Below, in pieces: positions 33,343 to 42,336 of a DNA stretch of 64,000 nt. Position numbers and translations under genes: made by a program. The stretch spans positions 434,001-498,000 of the forward strand of contig NZ_BDDE01000014.1 of NCBI RefSeq assembly GCF_008327685.1, written 5' to 3'. Origin of the DNA: Actinomadura sp. K4S16. GTDB lineage: Bacteria; Actinomycetota; Actinomycetes; Streptosporangiales; Streptosporangiaceae. Position 1 is the first letter of the stretch. The number at the start of each line of letters is the position of its first letter. The notes beneath the pieces were generated by a model. That model did no database searches, was not told where the DNA came from, and saw only the letters and a list, made by a program, of their open reading frames with translations.

Positions 33343-35502
33343 ATGAGCGGAGAACGCGAGGTCGATTGGGCCGCGAAAAGGTACAGCGTCGAAAACCTCG
33401 GGTGTCTCGCCCTCATCCGCCTGCTGATCGGCGTCTGCCTGCTGATGATCTCGACCTTCGCCCTCGTCGGCGCGGTCGAGGAAGGCGCGGCCACCTGGCG
33501 CGCGAAGAAGGGCGAGGGGGTTCCGGGCCTGTTCACCGCGCTATCGCAGAGGTGCGGACGAGGTGAATGTTCCTGGAGCGGCACGTTCATGAGCGGCAGC
33601 CTCCCTGGGTACGGCATCGAGGACGTTGAGCTGAGAGGGCTCGGCGACCGCCCCATTTACGCCGGGGCCACGTTTCCCGCCCGCGACGTCGGTTCAACGT
33701 GGTTCGTCCAACTGGAGGGCGGGCCGCCGGAGTGGGGGGTACCCGGCTGCCTCGGGATCCTCGCCGGTGCCACCGGAGTCTTCGGTGTGGGGTTCATCGC
33801 CGTGGTGCTGTGGGGCGTTCACGGGACACGGGCTTCTCCCGCGGCGCGCAGACGGCATGCGAGGGAACGCAGGGGTTCCGCGCTGCGCGACCTCGTCGAC
33901 CGGGACCGGTGGGGCTGGTCGGCGCGGCCCGACTCCTCCAGGGTCAAGGTGAAGATGGCCAGGTCCAGGGGCCGGACCCTGGCCGGGGTGGGCGGCCTGC
34001 TTGCGCTGGTGGTGTCGCTGCTGCCGTTCGGCCTGGTCTGGGTGATGTTCAACAGGGAGATCACCTGGGCCGAGAGGGCCGCGGCCTCGTGGGCGCTGCT
34101 GTTCGCGGTCGCCCTCGTGGGCGTCGCGATCCAGACGCTCCGGCTGATGCTGGTCAGGCCCCGGATGTGGGTGACCGACGATGAGATCGTCATCTGGGAC
34201 GCGGTGCTGCTGTGGAAGGTGCTGCGGATCCCGCGCACCGCGATCGCGGCGGTCCGCTACGGCGACGAGCCGCGGCGGCGGCAGGTCAAGGGGGGCGTGG
34301 CCCAACTGACGCCGTTCCGGGAAGAACTCAACCTCGTCCTGCGGATGCGGGACGACATCTCTCTTCCCGCGCGCCGGCTGCGGTGGGGGAACTGGTTCTG
34401 GATCGTGTTGATCCTGAAGGATCTGGACCCGCGGAGGGGCATGCCTCAGCGGGGGCGTCCGGTCCGCCGGTTGTGCCTCCGGGTGAAGCAGCCGCGCAGG
34501 GTGGCCACCGACCTCGACCGCTGGCTGGGGCATGGTGAGACGCTCCCGCCGTCGGAGTTCGCGTCGGTCGACCACGCCCATTACGGCACGGTCCGCACGC
34601 ACCGCGGCACCGGCGATGCACGCGTCAAGGTCAGGGGCCCGCTTCCCGAGCCTGTGCTGGCCGAGTTCGTGAACGAGGGAGCGGGAACGCTGCGGGCCTG
34701 GCTTCGACGTACCGAGTTCGGCCGGGGGACCCCGGTCATGGCGTGCGGTCCCGGCTCCCCGCCCGCCATGACCGTCCTGGACGACCGGCTGGTATCCGAC
34801 AAGGCGCTCACGAAGAGGGTCCTGTACGTGGAGTCCGAGGGGCGGTGGACCGTCACGATCAGCGGACCGGAACGCGCTCGCCGGTTCACCGGCTCGGCCA
34901 CGGGCAGCGGGCCCGACGTGCTCAGCTACCAGGGGCCGGCTGGCATCGCCGTCGTGTCATGCCCAGACGGGCAGTTCCATCAGGTCCACCTGCACGGGCC
35001 GAACCTGGACGCGCTCCACGGCGGCGATCCCGTCGTGTCCGCCGCCGCGTTCAACCCGGTGCCGGAGGACGACCCCCCGCCCAGCTGGAGCACGTTCGCC
35101 GTCCCAGCGCAGGCAGTCCTACGGGTGAGGACCGCCGCGACGGACTGGCGGATCGACGTGACGCCCCTGGAGCAGGCAGACGTGGACGCCCCCGCCCAAG
35201 CCGCGGAACAGGACGCCACCACCGTGCCGCCCACCGGCCACGTCCGACCGTTCGAGCACTCGACAGCGGGTGACCGGACCGCAGTGGTGCGCTACCTGGG
35301 ACCTCCGGGACCTGTGCTGTTCCGCAGCGGAGACGCCTTCGGCCTCCTGCAACTCGACGCCACGCTGACCCCGATCCGGACACTCGCCTCCCCGGACGGC
35401 GACACGGAGATCCAGCTCCGCTCCCGCACACTCCTCCAGGTCACCGGAGGTCACGGCACCTGGTCCATGCAAGAGGCGCACAACCTCCACCCGTCGCACT
35501 GA
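33343..35502 (+). CDS. Large membrane protein of unknown function
   Basis: 719 residues. Predicted membrane segments at about 23-45 (ALIRLLIGVCLLMISTFALV), 137-158 (LGILAGATGVFGVGFIAVVL), and a pair at about 213-265 (LLALVVSLLPFGLVWVMF; WALLFAVALVGVAIQTL). A basic linker separates them. A long cytosolic or outer part (about 270-719) contains a PH-like segment (MWVTDDEIVIWDAVLLWKVL) and a beta-rich C-terminus. I do not recognise the family. No neighbour on the same strand shares an obvious function. Confidence 0.75.
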   Translation: MSGEREVDWAAKRYSVENLGCLALIRLLIGVCLLMISTFALVGAVEEGAATWRAKKGEGVPGLFTALSQRCGRGECSWSGTFMSGSLPGYGIEDVELRGLGDRPIYAGATFPARDVGSTWFVQLEGGPPEWGVPGCLGILAGATGVFGVGFIAVVLWGVHGTRASPAARRRHARERRGSALRDLVDRDRWGWSARPDSSRVKVKMARSRGRTLAGVGGLLALVVSLLPFGLVWVMFNREITWAERAAASWALLFAVALVGVAIQTLRLMLVRPRMWVTDDEIVIWDAVLLWKVLRIPRTAIAAVRYGDEPRRRQVKGGVAQLTPFREELNLVLRMRDDISLPARRLRWGNWFWIVLILKDLDPRRGMPQRGRPVRRLCLRVKQPRRVATDLDRWLGHGETLPPSEFASVDHAHYGTVRTHRGTGDARVKVRGPLPEPVLAEFVNEGAGTLRAWLRRTEFGRGTPVMACGPGSPPAMTVLDDRLVSDKALTKRVLYVESEGRWTVTISGPERARRFTGSATGSGPDVLSYQGPAGIAVVSCPDGQFHQVHLHGPNLDALHGGDPVVSAAAFNPVPEDDPPPSWSTFAVPAQAVLRVRTAATDWRIDVTPLEQADVDAPAQAAEQDATTVPPTGHVRPFEHSTAGDRTAVVRYLGPPGPVLFRSGDAFGLLQLDATLTPIRTLASPDGDTEIQLRSRTLLQVTGGHGTWSMQEAHNLHPSH

Positions 35503-35549
35503 CTCGCCGAGAACGGCGCCTCAGGCGGTCCGGGCGGTGCGACATCGCC

Positions 35550-37166
35550 CTAGGCGTGGCCGGTGGGGAGGGCTGCCAGGTGTTCCTCGCGGAGGGCTAC
35601 TTTCTGGATTTTTCCGGAGGCGGTCTGCGGGAGTTCGCTTCGGAAGTGCCAGCTGCGCGGGACCTTGTAGGAGGCCAGCCGGGCGCGACAGAAGGCGTCC
35701 AGTTCGGTCTCGGTGAGGCGCGCCCCGTCCGCCGCCACCACGAAGGCGGCGACGGTTTCGCCCCATTCGGCGTCCGGCAGTCCGATCACCGTGACCAGGC
35801 TGATTCCGGGGTGGGTGTAGAGGACGTCTTCGATCTCGCGCGGGAAGATGTTCTCCCCGCCACGGATGATCATGTCCTTGAGGCGGCCCTGGATCGTGAC
35901 GAGGCCCGACGCGTCCATGGTCCCCAGGTCACCGGTGTGCAGCCACCCGTCGGCGTCGATGGCCTCGGCGGTCGCGGCGGGGTTGTCGAAGTACTCGGTC
36001 ATCACGCAGATGCCGCGGGTGCAGATCTCACCGATCTCCCCGACCCCTGCCACCTCGCCGGAGCCGGTCCTGACGATCTTGACCTCGGTTCCCGGCAGCG
36101 GCCGTCCCACGGTGGAGAGGGTCTCCGCGTCCTGGTCCTCGGCGGCGGTGTGGGTGATGTACGGCGAAGCCTCCGTCTGGCCGTACCCGATGCCGACCTC
36201 GACGCCGAGGTCACGCTGGGCGCGCAGGACCAGATCGATCGGGACGGGCGCGCCTCCGAGCGTGGTCAGCCGCCAGCTCGACAGGTCGCGGGGCCTGTCG
36301 GCCTGGCGTTCGAGCATGCGGATCAGCATGGTCGGCACGCTCAGCATGACGGTCCCCCGCTCGGCCTCGAACAGGTCCAGCATGAGGTCGGCGTCGAACC
36401 CGGCGGGGAGCACGTGGCGGCCACCGGTCTGGAGGGCGCCGAGCGTCACCAGCCCGCAGCCCGCGGTGTGGAAAAGGGGCATCGGGTTGACCCAGACATC
36501 GGTCGGACGCGCGCCGATGACGGTCGCGTACCGTCGGCCGTTGGCGACGAGCCCGCGGTGGCTGAGCAGCGCTCCCTTCGGACGTCCGGTGGTCCCCGAG
36601 GTGTACTGGATCTGGGCGGGGTCCTCCGGAGCGACGTGCGGCAGGCCGTCGCGTGCGCTGCTCTCGGCGGCCCGGAGCTCGTCCCAGTCCCCGAGGGAGA
36701 TCACCTCGCGGACCGGTATGCCGTCCCGCACGGCCTCGGCCATCGGAAGCAGGTCGGCGGATCGGTACCGCGGCTGGACGACGATGCCCGCCGCGCGGGA
36801 CTGCTCCAGCACGTACGCCAGTTCCGCCTCCCGGAAGGCGGGGTTCACCGTGACCAGGGTCAGTCCCGCGAGCGCGGCGCCGAATTCGAGCTGGATCCAC
36901 TCCGGGCAGTTCCCGGCCCACACCGCCAGCCGTTCGCCGGGCTCGAACCGCCGGAGCAGGGCATGGGCGACGCGGACGGAATCGTCCAGCAGTTCTCCGA
37001 AGGTCCAGCGGCGTGCGTGCTCTCCCACGACGCCCTCGACGAGCGCCGTCCGATCCGTCCATCGTGAGGCGGCGCTGGTCAGGGCGTCGCCGATGGTGCC
37101 GTCCGCGTGGCCCTGGTCCGGGTCCGCGTGCCAGTGGGCGGCGGACAGTCCTTCCGCCGTGGTCAT
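35550..37166 (-). CDS. AMP-dependent acyl-CoA synthetase/ligase
   Basis: 538 residues. Adenylate-forming enzyme: P-loop-like YTSGTTGRPKGALLSH near 185, GYGQTEASPYITHT, the acidic DGWLHTGDLGTMD near 405, hinge LKDMIIRGGENIFP and the C-terminal catalytic Lys region TASGKIQKVAL. It activates a carboxylic acid to an acyl-CoA. It is last in a four-gene minus-strand operon, overlapping the phosphotriesterase-like gene by 4 bases. Acyl chain or aromatic substrate unknown. Confidence 0.93.
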   Translation of the reverse strand: MTTAEGLSAAHWHADPDQGHADGTIGDALTSAASRWTDRTALVEGVVGEHARRWTFGELLDDSVRVAHALLRRFEPGERLAVWAGNCPEWIQLEFGAALAGLTLVTVNPAFREAELAYVLEQSRAAGIVVQPRYRSADLLPMAEAVRDGIPVREVISLGDWDELRAAESSARDGLPHVAPEDPAQIQYTSGTTGRPKGALLSHRGLVANGRRYATVIGARPTDVWVNPMPLFHTAGCGLVTLGALQTGGRHVLPAGFDADLMLDLFEAERGTVMLSVPTMLIRMLERQADRPRDLSSWRLTTLGGAPVPIDLVLRAQRDLGVEVGIGYGQTEASPYITHTAAEDQDAETLSTVGRPLPGTEVKIVRTGSGEVAGVGEIGEICTRGICVMTEYFDNPAATAEAIDADGWLHTGDLGTMDASGLVTIQGRLKDMIIRGGENIFPREIEDVLYTHPGISLVTVIGLPDAEWGETVAAFVVAADGARLTETELDAFCRARLASYKVPRSWHFRSELPQTASGKIQKVALREEHLAALPTGHA

Positions 37167-38134
37167 GCCTTCGTCCCCTCGAAGTACCGGCGCGGGTTGT
37201 CCACGAGGATGGTCTCGATGGTGCGGTCGTCGACTCCCGCCTCACGCAGTGCGGGAATGACTTCCGTGGAGATGAGGCGGTAGTTCCACTTCGCCCCCAG
37301 TTGAGGGCGTTCCTCGACCGTGACGAAGTCGATGAAGCAGGACGCGTCGTGCGAGACGACGATGCTCTCCGCGTAGCCGCGCCGCACGAGGCCCACGAGG
37401 GTGTCGATCCGCTGCTGGAGCGGCAGGAACGCGTCCAGCCCGAAACGGTCGAGGCCCAGCAGCGAACCGGCGTCCGCCAGCCGGGACAGGTAGTCCAGAT
37501 CGGTGCTGTCGCCCGCATGGCCGATCACCACCCGGCTCAGGTCTGCGCCCTCTTCGGCGAGGACGCGCTGCGCGACCAGTCCGGATTCGGAACCGGCATG
37601 CGTGTGCACGGTGATCGGCGCACCGGTCTCGACGGCGGCCCGCGCGACCGCCCTCATCGTGCGCTCCACGCCGGGTGTGAGGCCCTGGGCGTCGATGGCG
37701 CACTTGAGGGTCGCGGCGCGCACGCCGGTGTCGCCGATGCCCTCCGTCAGGTCCTTGACGAACAGCTCGGTCAGCGGTTCCTCGGTGTCGATGAGCAGGC
37801 CCGGCCCGCGGCTGAGGAACTGGTGCGGAAGGTCGTTGAAGGTGTAGAGCCCGGTCGCGACGACGATGTTCAGGGCCGTCCGCTCGGCGATGCGCTGGAT
37901 GCGCGGGATGTACCGGCCGAGCCCCAGGACCGTGGGGTCGATGATGGTGTCGATGCCGAGGGACTTGAGTTCGTTCAGGTCGCGTACCGCCTGCTCGACC
38001 TTCTCGTCCTCGTCCCAGTCGGCCTGGTAGTTCTGCCGGTACTCCTCACCGAGCACGAAGACGTGCTCGTGGACGAGCGTCCGGCCGAGCGCGCCGGAGT
38101 CGACGGGCCCCGCGACTGTCTGGATGTCGGTCAT
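37163..38134 (-). CDS. Phosphotriesterase-family metal hydrolase
   Basis: 323 residues. TIM-barrel amidohydrolase signs: LVHEHVFVLG (His-x-His metal ligands near 23), GVRAATLKCAID with the bridging Lys, PITVHTHAGSESG (His), IGHAGDSTD (His), VSHDASCF (Asp). PTE-family proteins in catabolic operons are often lactonases or esterases. Operon with the ALDH gene upstream (19 bases) and the ligase gene downstream. Confidence 0.9.
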   Translation of the reverse strand: MTDIQTVAGPVDSGALGRTLVHEHVFVLGEEYRQNYQADWDEDEKVEQAVRDLNELKSLGIDTIIDPTVLGLGRYIPRIQRIAERTALNIVVATGLYTFNDLPHQFLSRGPGLLIDTEEPLTELFVKDLTEGIGDTGVRAATLKCAIDAQGLTPGVERTMRAVARAAVETGAPITVHTHAGSESGLVAQRVLAEEGADLSRVVIGHAGDSTDLDYLSRLADAGSLLGLDRFGLDAFLPLQQRIDTLVGLVRRGYAESIVVSHDASCFIDFVTVEERPQLGAKWNYRLISTEVIPALREAGVDDRTIETILVDNPRRYFEGTKA

Positions 38135-38153
38135 GTTCGTCAGCCCTCGGATC

Positions 38154-39638
38154 TCACAGCGCCACGACGACGGACTTGGTTTCGAGGTACTGCTCCAGGA
38201 CGGCGTCGCCCTTCTCCCGGCCCCAGCCGCTCTGCTTGTAACCGCCGAAGGGAAGCTCGGAGCCGAAGACGTGGTACGTGTTGACGTGCACGGTTCCGGC
38301 CTTCAGCCGCTTGGCCAGCCGGTGCGCCTTCGACAGGTCGCGCGTCCACACCCCGGCCGCGAGGCCGTAGACGGTGTCGTTGGCCTGGGCCGCCAGATCG
38401 TCGATGTCGCTGAACGGCAGCGCCGTGACGACCGGGCCGAAGATCTCCTCCCGGACGATCGGATGGTCGCGGTCGGGCCGCGCGATCACACTCGGCTGGA
38501 CGTAGTACCCGTCGCGGTCCAGCGCACTGCCGCCGGTCAGCGTCCGGCCTCCCGAGTCCTTGCTCAGGTCGAGGTACCGGCGGACCCGGTCGAAATGCTC
38601 CGCGGACACCAGGGGACCCATGTCGGTGTCCGGATCGAGGCCGTAGCCCACCCGGATGCCGCTCGCGTGTTCGGCGAGGCCTTCCACGACCCGGTCGAAC
38701 TGGGACTCGTGTACGTAGAGGCGGCTGCCGGCCGAGCACACCTCGCCCTGGTTGTAGAAGATCGCCAGCGCGGCTCCCGCGATGGCGGCGTCGGCGTCCG
38801 CGTCGTCCAGGACGATGTTCGGCGACTTGCCGCCCAGCTCCAGCGACACCCGCTTGAGGTTGCCCGCCGCGGCGCGCACGATGCTCCGGCCGACCTCCGT
38901 CGAACCGGTGAAGGCGATCTTGTCGACGCCGTCGTGGGCGGCCAGGTGCGCCCCGGCCCGTTCGCCGAATCCCGGCACGATGTTGACCACGCCCGGCGGG
39001 ACGCCCGCCTCGTTGAGGAGTTCACCGATCCGCAGGGCGGTCAGCGGCGTCTGCTCGGCGGGTTTCAGGACGACCGTGTTGCCGGTGGCCAGCGCCGGGG
39101 CGAGCTTCCACGCGGCCATGAGGATCGGAACGTTCCAGGGGATGATCTGCCCGGCGACGCCCAGCGGTTCGCGGGTCGTGTAGGCGTGGAACTCCTGGCC
39201 CGGCATGTAGGGGACGGACGGCGTGACCGTCGTCCCGGTGATCCGGCGGGCCGCGCCGGCCATGTACCAGAACATGTCGGCGGCGAGGGGGATCTCGACG
39301 CCGAGGGCCGCGGAGGCCGGCTTCCCGCTGTCGAGCGACTCCAGTTCCGCGAGTTCCTCGGCGTGCTCTGCGATCAGGTCGCCGACGCGGTGCACGATGC
39401 GGCCCCGCTCGCTCGGCGACATGGCCGCCCACGGGCCTTCCGCGGCGCGGCGGGCGGCGGCCACCGCGCGGTCGACGTCCCGCTCGGACGCCTCCGCCAC
39501 CTTGCCGAGGACCTTTCCGGTGCCCGGATCGATCGTCTCGAAGGTCCGCCCGTCGACGGCGCCGACGAACTCGCCGTCGATGAACAGCCCGTGCCGCCGG
39601 GCGAGGAAGTCCGCCGTGAGCGTGGGGGGAGTGGTCAT
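38154..39638 (-). CDS. NAD(P)-dependent aldehyde dehydrogenase
   Basis: 494 residues from ATG 39638, with GGAGAAGG upstream; the frame runs further up but without a start context. ALDH signs: IPWNVPILMAAWKLAPALA, general base Glu in LELGGKSPN, catalytic Cys in NQGEVCSAGSR, and the C-terminal EEIFGPVVTALPFSD. It oxidises an aldehyde to an acid, possibly the product of the neighbouring ThDP decarboxylase-like enzyme (inference). Confidence 0.95.
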   Translation of the reverse strand: MTTPPTLTADFLARRHGLFIDGEFVGAVDGRTFETIDPGTGKVLGKVAEASERDVDRAVAAARRAAEGPWAAMSPSERGRIVHRVGDLIAEHAEELAELESLDSGKPASAALGVEIPLAADMFWYMAGAARRITGTTVTPSVPYMPGQEFHAYTTREPLGVAGQIIPWNVPILMAAWKLAPALATGNTVVLKPAEQTPLTALRIGELLNEAGVPPGVVNIVPGFGERAGAHLAAHDGVDKIAFTGSTEVGRSIVRAAAGNLKRVSLELGGKSPNIVLDDADADAAIAGAALAIFYNQGEVCSAGSRLYVHESQFDRVVEGLAEHASGIRVGYGLDPDTDMGPLVSAEHFDRVRRYLDLSKDSGGRTLTGGSALDRDGYYVQPSVIARPDRDHPIVREEIFGPVVTALPFSDIDDLAAQANDTVYGLAAGVWTRDLSKAHRLAKRLKAGTVHVNTYHVFGSELPFGGYKQSGWGREKGDAVLEQYLETKSVVVAL

Positions 39639-39658
39639 GTGTCCTTCTCCGTTCCGCA

Positions 39659-40426
39659 CTAGGCGAGGAAGTCGAGGATGCGGGGGATGACGGCGTCCAG
39701 GTCCTCGATGCAAGGGCTGTGGCCGGCGGTCTTGATGCGCCAGAGTTCGGCGTCCGGGATCGCGTCGAACATCTCGTCGGACCAGGCCGGCGGGCGCGCC
39801 TGGTCCTGGGTGCCGGAGATGATGAGCGTCCGCGCGGTGATCCGAGGCAGCAGGTCGAGCGCGCTCTCGCGTTCGACGACGCCCCGCGCGGCGTGGGCGA
39901 GCCTGGGAGAGAGCTCGCCGAGGCGTTCGGTCCACGTCTGGTGGATGTCAGAGCGCGCCGGGTCGTTGAGGACGGTCTGCGCGAACAGGATGCCCTTGAC
40001 GAACTCGACGAGTTCGGGGGTGAACCCCTCCTGCTCGAACCTGTCGACGAACGCGCCGAAGAGCTCGCGGTTCTCGTCGGTCTCGGCTCCTGCTGACGAG
40101 CCCATCAGCACCAGCCTGTCGACCAGTTCGGGGCGGCGGGCCGCCATGCGGACCGCGACGTCGCCGCCCATCGACTGCCCGACGATCGACAGCGAGTCCA
40201 GGCCGAGCCGGTCGACGAGGGCGAGCATGTCGTCGGTGCACTGATCCATGGTCACGGTCGCGTCGGCCTCGTCCACGCGGCCCGCCTGGCCGGGGAACTC
40301 GGGCGCGACGAACCGGAAGCGCCCGGCCCCGGCGGCGACGAGGCCGTCGAAGGCGCGCGGGTCGAGGAAGAGCGAGTGCAGGCAGAGCACGGGGCTCAAC
40401 TGCGGTTCACCAGTGTCGATGGTCAT
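39659..40426 (-). CDS. Alpha/beta-fold hydrolase
   Basis: 255 residues. HSLFLDPRAFDG oxyanion loop, nucleophile VGQSMGGDV (Ser near 84), acidic ISGTQDQARPP and His in TAGHSPCIEDL. First gene of the minus-strand catabolic operon, 20 bases before the ALDH gene; divergent from the ThDP enzyme gene. Substrate unknown. Confidence 0.92.
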   Translation of the reverse strand: MTIDTGEPQLSPVLCLHSLFLDPRAFDGLVAAGAGRFRFVAPEFPGQAGRVDEADATVTMDQCTDDMLALVDRLGLDSLSIVGQSMGGDVAVRMAARRPELVDRLVLMGSSAGAETDENRELFGAFVDRFEQEGFTPELVEFVKGILFAQTVLNDPARSDIHQTWTERLGELSPRLAHAARGVVERESALDLLPRITARTLIISGTQDQARPPAWSDEMFDAIPDAELWRIKTAGHSPCIEDLDAVIPRILDFLA

Positions 40427-40525
40427 GTGGACCTCCAGATCTTTCCTGCTCAGAGAGCCGAGGCGCGCTCACGGTCCCGAGAGTATGAGCCACCTCACAG
40501 GTGCGTCAATATCTGAAGAGGATTG

Positions 40526-40536
40526 CAAATAATGAA
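40526..40536. promoter_or_regulatory. Candidate IclR site (CAAATAATGAA)
   Basis: CAAATAATGAA in the AT-rich divergent region (40427-40582). Nearly the same motif, CAAATAGTGAA, recurs at the iclR-like start. An inverted TATTTG follows at 40545-40550. Confidence 0.45.
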
Positions 40537-40582
40537 AGATTCAGTATTTGACGTCTGATTCAGAGTTTGCAACCGTACGGGC

Positions 40583-42319
40583 ATGACCACAGTCGCTGAC
40601 GTCATCGCAGGTGCACTGGCCCGTCACGGGGTCGAGACGATCCTGGGCCAGAGCAATCCGACCGAGCTGATGCTCGCGGCCGAACGCATCGGGATCCGCC
40701 AGATCCTGTACCGGACGGAGAACGCCGGCGGCGCGATGGCCGACGGGTTCGCCAGGATCTCCGGCCGCGTCGGGGTGGTGGCGGCCCAGAACGGCCCCGC
40801 CGCGACCTTGCTCGTCGCCCCGATGGGGGAAGCCCTCAAGGCCTCAGTGCCGATGCTCGTGCTGGTGCAGGAGGTGCCGTCAGGCAGTCGCGACCGCAAC
40901 GCGTTCCAGGAGATGGACCACTTCGCGCTGTTCGCGAGCGTCTCGAAGTGGACGCGGCGCATCGACGACCCCGCACGCGTGGAGGACGCCGTCGACCAGG
41001 CGTTCACCATGGCCAACAGCGGACGGCCCGGGCCGGTCGTCCTGCTCGTCCCCAAGGACGTCCTCGGGAAGCCCGCCGTGCCCGGACGGTTCCCGCGCAC
41101 CGCCGATCTCGGGGCGTTCCCGCTCGACCGTCCCCGGCCGGACGCCGCCGCGGTGGCGAGGGCGGCCCAGCTGATCGCCGAGGCGCGGTCTCCCCTGGTC
41201 GTCGCGGGCGGCGGCGTGCACGGCTCGGGCGCGGTGGCCGAACTGCGCGCGCTCCAGGAGACCGCCCACCTGCCCGTGGTCACGACGAACATGGGCAAGG
41301 GCGCCGTGGACGAGTCGGGTCCGCTGTCGCTCGGGGTCGCCGCCAACGTCACCGGCGAGCGCGGGCCCGCGCACTTCCACCTCGACCTGATCGGCGGGGC
41401 CGACGTCGTCCTGCTGGTCGGCACCCGGACGAACGAGAACGGCACCGAGGGCTGGACGCTGACCTCCCCCGACGCCACCTACGTCCACATCGATGTCGAC
41501 CCGCTCGAAGTGGGGCGCAACTACGAGTCCGTACGCCTGCTCGGTGATGCCCGGGCCGCGCTCCAGGACCTCACGGCCGCCCTGGCGGAAACCGATCTCA
41601 CCCTGCGCGCCTCGCGTTCGGAAGAGCTCAAGGCCACCATCGCCGCCGGGCGCCGGCAGCACTTCGAGGTCGTCACTCCGCTGCTGGAATCCGACGCGAC
41701 CCCCATCGCACCGGAGCGCCTCTTCGCCGAGATCGACCGGCTCCTGGACCCCGACGACATCGTGGTCACCGACGCCAGCTACTCCTCGTTCTGGGTCGCC
41801 AGTTACCTCCCGGCCAAGCGGCCCGGGCAGCGCTTCCTCATGCCGCGCGGGCTGGCCGGGCTCGGCTGGGGGCTGCCCCTGGCCCTGGGAGCGAAGATCG
41901 CGGCGCCCGCTCAGCGTGTCATCGCCGTCGTCGGCGACGGCGGATTCGCACACGTCTGGTCCGAGCTGGAGACCGCGCTGCGGGAGCGCCTTCCGGTGGC
42001 CGTGGTGGTGCTCAACAACTCGGTGCTGGGAGCCCAGCGGCATGCCGAGAACGCCGTGTTCGGCGAGACGACCACCGGCGTGGAGTTCGAGCCCGTCGAC
42101 CACGCCGCCGTCGCGACCGCCGCGGGGGCCGTGGGGATCACGGTCGACGGTCCGGACGGCATCGCTCCCGCGCTGCGGAAGGCGATGGAGTCCGACCGCG
42201 TCACGGTCCTGGACGTGATCGTCGACCCCGACGCCTACCCGCCCGTCCGGTCGTTCGACGCGTTCGCCGACCGTCTCAACGCCCCGCTGCACCGGGCCCG
42301 CACCCACCGGGCGAGCTGA
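40583..42319 (+). CDS. ThDP-dependent acetolactate synthase/benzoylformate decarboxylase-like enzyme
   Basis: 578 residues. Three-domain ThDP enzyme: N-terminal cofactor-activating Glu in YRTENAGGAMADGFAR (near residue 47), a central Rossmann-like domain with ARSPLVVAGGGVHGSGA, and the C-terminal ThDP site GDGGFAHVWSELETALRER ending in VVVLNNSVLG (GDG...NN motif). Such enzymes decarboxylate or ligate 2-oxo acids. No small regulatory subunit is nearby, so a biosynthetic acetolactate synthase is less likely. It is paired with an iclR-like gene and divergent from the catabolic operon. Confidence 0.9.
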   Translation: MTTVADVIAGALARHGVETILGQSNPTELMLAAERIGIRQILYRTENAGGAMADGFARISGRVGVVAAQNGPAATLLVAPMGEALKASVPMLVLVQEVPSGSRDRNAFQEMDHFALFASVSKWTRRIDDPARVEDAVDQAFTMANSGRPGPVVLLVPKDVLGKPAVPGRFPRTADLGAFPLDRPRPDAAAVARAAQLIAEARSPLVVAGGGVHGSGAVAELRALQETAHLPVVTTNMGKGAVDESGPLSLGVAANVTGERGPAHFHLDLIGGADVVLLVGTRTNENGTEGWTLTSPDATYVHIDVDPLEVGRNYESVRLLGDARAALQDLTAALAETDLTLRASRSEELKATIAAGRRQHFEVVTPLLESDATPIAPERLFAEIDRLLDPDDIVVTDASYSSFWVASYLPAKRPGQRFLMPRGLAGLGWGLPLALGAKIAAPAQRVIAVVGDGGFAHVWSELETALRERLPVAVVVLNNSVLGAQRHAENAVFGETTTGVEFEPVDHAAVATAAGAVGITVDGPDGIAPALRKAMESDRVTVLDVIVDPDAYPPVRSFDAFADRLNAPLHRARTHRAS

Positions 42320-42325
42320 TAGTTT

Positions 42326-42336
42326 CAAATAGTGAA
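42326..42336. promoter_or_regulatory. Second CAAATA motif at the iclR-like start
   Basis: CAAATAGTGAA overlaps the GTG start (42332) and matches the upstream motif at 40526 in 10 of 11 bases. It may be an autoregulatory site. Confidence 0.4.
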
